The notes under the pieces are model-generated. The model was not told the DNA's origin. It was given only the letters and a program-made list of their open reading frames with translations, and made no database searches. Shown piece by piece: positions 15,141 to 20,682 of a stretch of DNA of 20,682 bases. The DNA is from an uncultured cyanobacterium (GTDB lineage: Bacteria; Cyanobacteriota; Cyanobacteriia; Pseudanabaenales; Pseudanabaenaceae), in NCBI GenBank assembly GCA_903819605.1, contig CAIJEA010000082.1:1-20682 (forward strand), written 5' to 3'. How positions within the stretch are numbered: the first letter of the stretch is position 1; each line of letters begins with the position of its first letter. The translations under genes were made by a program, and so were the position numbers.

Positions 15141-16355
15141 TCATGGATGTACCAACCAAGTTCGCTGAATTGGCTGCACGATCGCTTGGACAAGCGGCGA
15201 AAGTCGCGCAATATCCTGTAAGCCTTGCTCGGTTTGAATATTAATACCTTGTCTGTAAATGCTATAGCCCTTAGTACGAGCAACTCGAATCCCACAATAA
15301 TATTTAGGCTCTAGACCTTGCGAAATAAGCTTTGTGCGCCAAGTTTCGAGATTTTCCTGCTGCTGAATATCATCGAGGTGAGAAATATCAGTAACGCGAA
15401 ATAAATCGCGATCTAAAAAGCGGCGGCATAGATCGGCAAGCAATCGATCGCTACTATCACTCCATCGGTGAATGTGATAGGCAAATACAACATCATCTGA
15501 AGCGAGATATTCCTCACAAGTCAGAGTTTGGGGATCTTGAGTCAGCCAAGCCGTAATAGTGCGATCGGCAAAGATTTCTGCTTCAGAAATTAAAACTTTG
15601 GCACGGCGAAAAATTCTTTCTAACAAGAAGCGGGCAGCTAAGTTTTTGGAATGGTTATATACCTGTAAATACATGAAATATCGCACCGTTAAGTAATGCT
15701 CGATCGCCACAATCCCCTTGCGACCAACTACTAGGTTTTGCGATATCGGATCGAAACGCAAAGCCAATAAAATCCGATCGATATCTAACTGCCCATATTT
15801 TGCGCCCGTGAAATAGCCATCTCTCTGTAAATAATCAAGGCGATCGCAATCAATTTGGCTAGAAATTAGCTGATAGACAAATGGCACAGCATATTGTTTT
15901 GTAAATATTTTTTCTAAATCAGCAATTAATTCCGTAGAAAAGTTGTTTAAAACCTCAGCAATTTTGCCGAACTTTAGCAATCGTAAAGTCCATATTTCGT
16001 GATTACTTCCAAAAACTTCTTCCGATGCATGACTATAGGGACCATGTCCGAGATCGTGCAGTAATGCTGCTACTAAAACGACAGTCCGATGGGTTGCGAG
16101 ATAGGGATACTTAGTAGCGATCGCATCAAAAACTTGGCGCGTCAAAGCCATCACCCCCAGCGAATGCGTAAATCGAGATCCTTCAGCTCCGTGAAATGTG
16201 ACGTAGGCAATATCTAGTTGTCGGATACGCCTCAATCGCTGAAACTCAGCCGTATCAATTAACTGAATTAATAATGACTCAGTGCGATCGTTGCCATCAA
16301 GAGTAATTGCACTATGAATTGGATCGTGATAAGTACGAGACTTGCCAAGTAACAT
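15141..16355 (-). CDS. HD domain phosphohydrolase (YwfO/dGTPase-like)
   Basis: An HD-superfamily metal-dependent phosphohydrolase of about 404 residues from the ATG at 16355. Visible marks are TYHDPIHSAI near the N-terminus, the first metal-ligand His in RFTHSLGVMA, the paired His-Asp in AALLHDLGHGPYSHASE (about 97-113 from the ATG), and the distal Asp in SQIDCDRLDYLQRDGYFTG. This arrangement is typical of the group annotated as deoxyguanosinetriphosphate triphosphohydrolase-like; the actual substrate (dNTP or other nucleotide) is unknown. A GTG at 16385 would add ten residues, but homologues begin close to the ATG. It is convergent with the RecJ C-half (41 bp apart) and divergent from the phosphodiesterase gene. 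Confidence 0.88.
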   Translation of the reverse strand: MLLGKSRTYHDPIHSAITLDGNDRTESLLIQLIDTAEFQRLRRIRQLDIAYVTFHGAEGSRFTHSLGVMALTRQVFDAIATKYPYLATHRTVVLVAALLHDLGHGPYSHASEEVFGSNHEIWTLRLLKFGKIAEVLNNFSTELIADLEKIFTKQYAVPFVYQLISSQIDCDRLDYLQRDGYFTGAKYGQLDIDRILLALRFDPISQNLVVGRKGIVAIEHYLTVRYFMYLQVYNHSKNLAARFLLERIFRRAKVLISEAEIFADRTITAWLTQDPQTLTCEEYLASDDVVFAYHIHRWSDSSDRLLADLCRRFLDRDLFRVTDISHLDDIQQQENLETWRTKLISQGLEPKYYCGIRVARTKGYSIYRQGINIQTEQGLQDIARLSPLVQAIVQPIQRTWLVHP

Positions 16356-16496
16356 ATGATTTGAATCTCTGATACGCTGTGACACAAATCACATCGCATT
16401 GGTTACTGATATCATAAGTTAATAATAAGATTTAATATTTTGGGAATCATCTCAAAAATACTTATCAAGCTAAAATAGAGCAATATATCTAGTTTT

Positions 16497-16516
16497 CTGT
16501 TCAATGGGCTGAACAG
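16497..16516. promoter_or_regulatory. Operator-like dyad between divergent HD and CpdA-like genes
   Basis: CTGTTCA-N6-TGAACAG is an exact 7-bp dyad with a six-base spacer, centred about 105 bp before the phosphodiesterase start and 150 bp from the HD gene. The size and spacing suit a dimeric helix-turn-helix regulator. The regulator is unknown and no promoter elements were firmly placed around it. Confidence 0.35.
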
Positions 16517-16610
16517 TTACATCTTTCTTAATTCAATCAAAGCGATTTAGGAAAGTTATATAGAAATAAATAGTTGCTACTTAAGGCTTATTTGTACAGG
16601 CATAGGTAGT

Positions 16611-17435
16611 ATGAAAGGCAAAATCAATCACGGAAGTTTTGTTTCAATTGCACAGTTAACCGATATTCATTTATTTGAAGATATCGAAAATTCTTTGGTG
16701 GGGATTCAGACTGAATTATCTTTTCAGGAAGTTTTAGCTAAGGCTAAGAGAATTTTGCCTCGGATTGATATGTTACTTTTAACTGGGGATTTAACTCAAG
16801 ACGGCAGTGTTACCTCCTATTCCCGCTTAAGCCAATCCCTTGACGATTTTGGCGTTAATGCCTATTGCTTAGCGGGTAATCACGACGATTTGCCTGTCAT
16901 GCAAAAACACCTGCCCAGTGAATATGTGCATGTGAATCGATCGCTAGATGTGGGCAAGTGGCGGATCTTGTTACTTAGCTCGGTTGTGGTTGGCGCAGTG
17001 CATGGATATCTAGCCCCTTCAGAATTAGCTTGGCTTAAAGACAATCTAAATGCCTATCCCGATCGCCCGACCTTAATTGCTTTTCATCATCCCGCAGTGC
17101 CACTTGGCTCAAAATGGATTGACGGCATTTGTTTAGAAAATCAAGATGAATTTTGGGAAATCTGCGATCGCCATCCCCAAGTAGAAGTTGTTGTGAATGG
17201 ACATGCCCATCAAGATTTTGACCAAATTTATGAAACTCCACATAATTCTGTGCGTTGTTTAGTAACACCTTCAACCTGTGTCCAATTTGAACCGCATAAT
17301 CAAAAGTTTCAAATCGATAATCAACCACCAGGGTTTCGGCATATACGTCTATATACTGATGGCTCAATAGAAACAGAAGTGCATCGCCTTAATGTTGGTA
17401 GTTTCCATCCCGATCTGGCGGCGATCGGTTATTAA
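16611..17435 (+). CDS. Metallophosphoesterase, CpdA-like cyclic-nucleotide phosphodiesterase
   Basis: A 274-residue calcineurin-like phosphoesterase with all five metal-binding blocks in order: DIH (18-20), GD (59-60), GNHD (89-92), HH (159-160) and GHAH (197-200). The spacing and GNHDDL/FHHP contexts are those of class III 3',5'-cAMP phosphodiesterases (CpdA/Icc). Hydrolysis of cAMP is therefore likely, but other phosphodiesters are possible. No signal peptide; cytosolic. ATG at 16611 with GGTAG just upstream. It is followed 63 bp later by proB on the same strand, a gene of unrelated pathway. Confidence 0.85.
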   Translation: MKGKINHGSFVSIAQLTDIHLFEDIENSLVGIQTELSFQEVLAKAKRILPRIDMLLLTGDLTQDGSVTSYSRLSQSLDDFGVNAYCLAGNHDDLPVMQKHLPSEYVHVNRSLDVGKWRILLLSSVVVGAVHGYLAPSELAWLKDNLNAYPDRPTLIAFHHPAVPLGSKWIDGICLENQDEFWEICDRHPQVEVVVNGHAHQDFDQIYETPHNSVRCLVTPSTCVQFEPHNQKFQIDNQPPGFRHIRLYTDGSIETEVHRLNVGSFHPDLAAIGY

Positions 17436-17498
17436 AATTCAATTTCCTGATAGGATCGAAAATCGCTTGGCGATATCCATCCTTATCTTTTAGAGCAA

Positions 17499-18632
17499 AT
17501 GCAACCGCAGATCATTGTTATCAAAATTGGCACGTCTAGTCTCAGTCATCCTGAATCGGGAGATCTCCAGCTAGCCACGATCGCCAAGTTAGTTGAAGCG
17601 ATCGTGCATCTGCGTCGGGAGGGGCATAGCGTTGTTTTGGTTTCTTCGGGGGCAGTAGGAATTGGTTGTGGTCGGCTAGGACTGAAACAGCGTCCACGCA
17701 AAATCTCTAAAAAACAAGCAGTCGCCGCAGTAGGACAGGGACGCTTAATTAGAATTTATGATGATTTTTTTGGCTCCTTACAACAGCCTGTAGCTCAAGT
17801 GTTATTAACACGCGGTAATCTCATCCAGCGACAGCATTATATGAATGTTCATGCAACTTTCCAAGAATTGCTAGAACTGGGCGTAGTGCCAATTGTGAAT
17901 GAGAATGATACGGTCGCAGTTGATGAATTGAAGTTTGGCGATAATGATACGCTTTCGGCTTTGGTAGCAAGTTTGATTGAGGCGGATTGGTTGTTTCTCT
18001 TAACCGATGTCGATCGCTTATATTCCGACGATCCGCGTCAGAATCCCGATGCTAAGCCGATTGAGTTTGTGGAATATGAACAATTGCAAGGACTGCGCCA
18101 AGCGATCGGGGAGAAGCAAGCATTAGGTTCCCAAGGTGGGGGAACACAATGGGGAACGGGCGGCATGACCACTAAACTCGATGCCGCCAGAATTGCCTCG
18201 GCTGCGGGAGTTCGAACGGTGATTACACGCGGAGCTTTTCCCGATCGCCTGTCGGCAATTCTCAATGGAGAGAACTTTGGCACTCAATTTGCTGCTCAAC
18301 CAAAGACGGTCAACGCTCGTAAGCGCTGGATTGCCTATGGAATGGTTCCAGTTGGCAAATTATTTCTAGACGATGGAGCCGTAAATGCAGTAGTTCTCAA
18401 AGGGCGATCGCTTTTACCTGCGGGAATTACTCAAGTGGAAGGGAAGTTTGAGGCAAATGAATCCGTAAGTTTATGCGATCGCGATGGTAAAGAAATAGCC
18501 AGAGGTATCTCTAACTACAGTAATAGCGATATAATTCGCATTCTCGGCTCTCAATCGGAAGATATTCCTAAACTACTGGGATTCGATGGCGAAGAAACCG
18601 TAATTCATCGCGATAATTTAGTCAGTCTTTAG
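17499..18632 (+). CDS. proB: Glutamate 5-kinase with PUA domain
   Basis: First enzyme of proline synthesis, phosphorylating glutamate to glutamyl 5-phosphate. The 377-residue protein has an amino-acid kinase domain with VIKIGTSSL (7-15), LVSSGAVGIG (47-56), VPIVNENDTVA (130-140), FGDNDTLSALVA (146-157), LLTDVDRLYSDDP (167-179) and GTGGMTTKLDAA (219-230). The C-terminal PUA domain covers about 280-360. This is the usual two-domain bacterial form. TAGAG lies upstream of the ATG. Its last 15 bp overlap the 3' end of the convergent hemY-type gene. Confidence 0.96.
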   Translation: MQPQIIVIKIGTSSLSHPESGDLQLATIAKLVEAIVHLRREGHSVVLVSSGAVGIGCGRLGLKQRPRKISKKQAVAAVGQGRLIRIYDDFFGSLQQPVAQVLLTRGNLIQRQHYMNVHATFQELLELGVVPIVNENDTVAVDELKFGDNDTLSALVASLIEADWLFLLTDVDRLYSDDPRQNPDAKPIEFVEYEQLQGLRQAIGEKQALGSQGGGTQWGTGGMTTKLDAARIASAAGVRTVITRGAFPDRLSAILNGENFGTQFAAQPKTVNARKRWIAYGMVPVGKLFLDDGAVNAVVLKGRSLLPAGITQVEGKFEANESVSLCDRDGKEIARGISNYSNSDIIRILGSQSEDIPKLLGFDGEETVIHRDNLVSL

Positions 18633-20060
18633 AAACTCATCAATTTTGATCGCTTCTTGCAAACCACGCTTGATGCAATCGCCTAGAGCTACACCGCCAA
18701 TAAAATTAGCGCTGACATACAATCCTTGAGATTTTTGTAGTTCCGCTTCGATGGTTGCAAGCCTTTGCAAATGACCGATTTCATATTGCGGAATTGCCTT
18801 ATCCCATACATGGACTGCGATCGTCTTAGGTTCCACTTTAGTATCAGGACGGAGAATTGTTCTCTTGAGATCTTGATGCACAGCTTGCACAATTTCTGAT
18901 TCCGAAAGCTTAGCCAGAGCAGGATCGAGCGTACCACCAATAAAATTAAGTAATAGTTGCCAACCTTCAGGAGCGCGTCCTGCAAATAGACTTGATGACC
19001 AAATAGTTCCTAAAGTTCTTACACCTTGAGTACGCGGAATCAAATTGCCAAAACCTTTCATATCGTAGGCAAATTCACTCCTAGGATAGGCAAGCACCAC
19101 ACAGGCAACAGTCGGATAAAAGATTTCGCTCAGGGCTTGGCTAGCGGCGGGTAAATAGTCTTTTAGCAGTTTGGCAGAGACATAGGCTGGCGTACTGAGA
19201 ACGACCGATCGCGCTGTCACTACCTCTTCACCAGTTGGGGTATCGAAACTGGCTGTATAGATATCACCTTGCTTATCTAGAGCCTTCAAAGTCCATTGCT
19301 GCTTAACAGGTGTACCCTGCGCTCTTAACTTAGCAGCGATCGCTTCGGGCAGCATTTTAATTCCCTGACGAAAAGAGCCAAGTTCACCTGCCTTAGTTTT
19401 GGGAATATTAGGATCGTTGATCTTTTGGGCTTTACGCTCTTTGCTCGACAATATTGCTCCTGCGAGCAAACCTCCATAGGTTTCGAGTTTGGCAATTTTG
19501 GAAAAGGCTGCCTTTGCGCTAAGTCGCTTCGGATCGCCTGCATAGACACCAGAGATAAAGGGAGCAACCAGTCGCTCAACCGCCTGTTTGCCTAGTAACC
19601 GTGAAAAGAATTGATCGACAGATTCCTCACCAGCCATCGCAGGACGAGCAAAGCCCATTGCACCAAGGGCGAGACGAATTTTGCCGCCCCAACTCAGGAT
19701 CTTGGAGGCGATCGCTGTTGGTGGACTCATTGGTAAAGCATTTAACTTGCCATTGAGAAATACAAACCTTGGTAGTTTGCCATCAGCTAAGACTAATTCA
19801 TCTTTAAGTCCAACTTCGACCGCTAGACTTAATAACTCAGGTGCTGGCTGAAAGCTGTTGGGTCCCTCTTCCCAAAGATAACCCTCATCATTACTAGCCG
19901 TGGTAATCGCGCCACCCACTCGATTCTGTGCTTCAGCAACCAATACATGTCGTTGTTTTGAGATCGCCAGTTCATGAGCGATTGTTAAACCCGAAATTCC
20001 TGCCCCAACGACAAGAACATCTAATGGTTGATTTGCTTCAGTTCCTTGGGCGGCAGTCAT
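18618..20060 (-). CDS. hemY: Oxygen-dependent protoporphyrinogen oxidase (HemY type)
   Basis: Oxidises protoporphyrinogen IX to protoporphyrin IX, the last step shared by haem and chlorophyll synthesis, at the membrane surface. The 480-residue flavoprotein has the FAD-binding dinucleotide motif VLVVGAGISGLTIAHEL (15-31), an acidic ribose ligand in VAEAQNRVGGAI (41-52), and EEGPNSFQP (64-72). The C-terminal FAD segment is LYVSANFIGGVALGDCIKRG. Length and motifs fit cyanobacterial and plant PPOX. ATG at 20058-20060. The gene stands alone, convergent with proB and overlapping it by 15 bp; no other tetrapyrrole gene is in the window. Confidence 0.94.
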   Translation of the reverse strand: MTAAQGTEANQPLDVLVVGAGISGLTIAHELAISKQRHVLVAEAQNRVGGAITTASNDEGYLWEEGPNSFQPAPELLSLAVEVGLKDELVLADGKLPRFVFLNGKLNALPMSPPTAIASKILSWGGKIRLALGAMGFARPAMAGEESVDQFFSRLLGKQAVERLVAPFISGVYAGDPKRLSAKAAFSKIAKLETYGGLLAGAILSSKERKAQKINDPNIPKTKAGELGSFRQGIKMLPEAIAAKLRAQGTPVKQQWTLKALDKQGDIYTASFDTPTGEEVVTARSVVLSTPAYVSAKLLKDYLPAASQALSEIFYPTVACVVLAYPRSEFAYDMKGFGNLIPRTQGVRTLGTIWSSSLFAGRAPEGWQLLLNFIGGTLDPALAKLSESEIVQAVHQDLKRTILRPDTKVEPKTIAVHVWDKAIPQYEIGHLQRLATIEAELQKSQGLYVSANFIGGVALGDCIKRGLQEAIKIDEFLKTD

Positions 20061-20166
20061 AACTTGAGAGGGTTAAGTCGGTTTAGCAATTCTTAGTCTA
20101 GTACAACTCAGTTCCTATTTTTGGACGCTACGTTAAGCACATCTAAGGTTTTACCTGCCTATAACC

Positions 20167-20391
20167 CTAAACTGAGTGTTGGAACAAGGCATTCAAATAT
20201 ACCTTGGCTGTGCTGCGATAGCTACGCGAAGCGCTGAGGCGATCGCTACCGCCATTTTGTAACAAGAACAAAGATAAAGCTGCTGCAAAAACGCGATCCT
20301 GATCCCAGTCAGGATGTGACTCAAGATAACTTTTGAGGGTTTCGTGCAATTCTTCAGGAATCTCGGCAAGTATGCTGATGTTTGTACTCAT
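20167..20391 (-). CDS. DUF2811 family small protein carrying a repeat insertion
   Basis: A 74-residue protein with the start typical of this cyanobacterial family: ISILAEIPEELHETLKSYLE (5-24), then HPDWDQDRVFAAALSLFLLQ (26-45). The function is unknown; the compact, mostly helical sequence is conserved in cyanobacteria. Residues about 49-60 (SDRLSASRSYR) come from a 32-bp dispersed-repeat-like sequence at 20215-20246, an in-frame lengthening I would not expect in the family. The C-terminal VYLNALF motif is retained after it, so the gene probably still works. Monocistronic, same strand as hemY, 106 bp upstream of it. Confidence 0.8.
   Translation of the reverse strand: MSTNISILAEIPEELHETLKSYLESHPDWDQDRVFAAALSLFLLQNGGSDRLSASRSYRSTAKVYLNALFQHSV
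20215..20246. repeat. Short dispersed cyanobacterial repeat inside the DUF2811 gene
   Basis: On the minus strand the sequence runs from GCGATCGCCTCAGCGCTT through CGCGTAGCTATCGC. The AGCGCTTCGCGTAGC motif is a short repeat well known from filamentous cyanobacteria. It also contains GCGAAGC, the core of the palindromes elsewhere in this window. It is in frame and has no stop. Confidence 0.6.
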
Positions 20392-20517
20392 GCTGAAGCC
20401 TCAACTTTTAGACAAGTTTTATAGGAATGCTGCAACCATTTTCAGAGGTCGGGACTTAATTGTGTGGGTAACTAGCAGATCTTGTCAACGTAACAAATAG
20501 TCAAACATACATGACAA

Positions 20518-20682
20518 ATAGATGAAAGCCATTTGGAGAAATCAGTCTTATCCTTACTGGTTAAGGATTCATTAATAAGCTAGGGAATAGAGCTGGGGAA
20601 ACTTTCAAAACCCTGTACTTTGTAAATATATATTAAGGGGATCGCATTAAAATCCTGATTTCTCCAAATGGCTTTCATCTAT
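20518..20682. mobile_element. MITE-like element with perfect 28-bp inverted ends
   Basis: Bases 20518-20545 are the exact reverse complement of 20655-20682, enclosing 109 bp of AT-rich sequence with no gene. If the flanking TA at 20519-20520 and 20680-20681 is a target duplication, the element is 159 bp (20521-20679) with 25-bp ends, as expected of an IS630/Tc1-type MITE. A small inner hairpin (ATCCTTA/TAAGGAT, 20550-20568) is present. The right end coincides with the window end, so more may follow. Confidence 0.6.

Noticed and set aside
20400..20517. A tRNA or small RNA in the gap after the DUF2811 start
   Set aside because: No TPsiC-like GGTTCGA motif or cloverleaf pairing could be found here or in the other gaps.
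1..20682. Many GCGATCGC octamers
   Set aside because: These are HIP1 sites, normal and abundant in many cyanobacterial genomes; useful for placing the organism but not a local feature.

Overview
This window is chromosomal DNA from a cyanobacterium, most likely a Pseudanabaena-like filament (the genus is inference). The evidence is the dense HIP1 octamer GCGATCGC throughout, a cyanobacterial FtsQ-FtsZ pair, the nitrogen regulator NtcA with an NtcA-type box upstream, a SasA kinase with a KaiB-like N-terminus, a NnrU/Z-ISO-type membrane protein, and a DUF2811 protein. No rRNA, tRNA, CRISPR array or transposase was seen.

Layout. 1-2000: htpG on the minus strand, with a sigma70-like promoter and a palindrome after its 3' end. 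2361-4868: a small membrane protein, ftsQ and ftsZ on the plus strand. 5053-6051: prs. 6536-7198: ntcA, behind a 484-bp leader holding a perfect GTA-N8-TAC box. 7301-7642: secG, convergent with coaE (7793-8401). 8470-9566: a SemiSWEET-like protein and a NnrU/Z-ISO-like protein, convergent with sasA (9785-10897). 10957-15099: a split recJ. 15141-16355: an HD phosphohydrolase, divergent from a CpdA-like phosphodiesterase (16611-17435). 17499-18632: proB, overlapping the 3' end of hemY-type protoporphyrinogen oxidase (18618-20060). 20167-20391: a DUF2811 gene. 20518-20682: a 165-bp inverted-repeat element running to the window end.

Most genes are ordinary housekeeping functions: division, nucleotide, CoA, proline and tetrapyrrole synthesis, secretion, chaperone, and nitrogen and circadian control. 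The most unusual region is recJ. Its DHH catalytic half stops just after the VLVIV strand. About 1.8 kb of foreign sequence follows, with a Uma2-type nuclease gene and the start of a type I restriction HsdR-like protein (DUF4145 plus a duplicated coiled coil). The reading frame then continues without a stop into the RecJ half that starts at GWHHG, giving a 720-residue chimera.

A second theme is a family of nearly perfect palindromes around a GCGAAGC core, several bounded by AAACCC...GGGTTT. They lie mostly at the 3' ends of genes, where they probably act as terminators. Their arms differ between copies while each stays self-complementary. Calls rest on reading motifs by eye; no database search was run.
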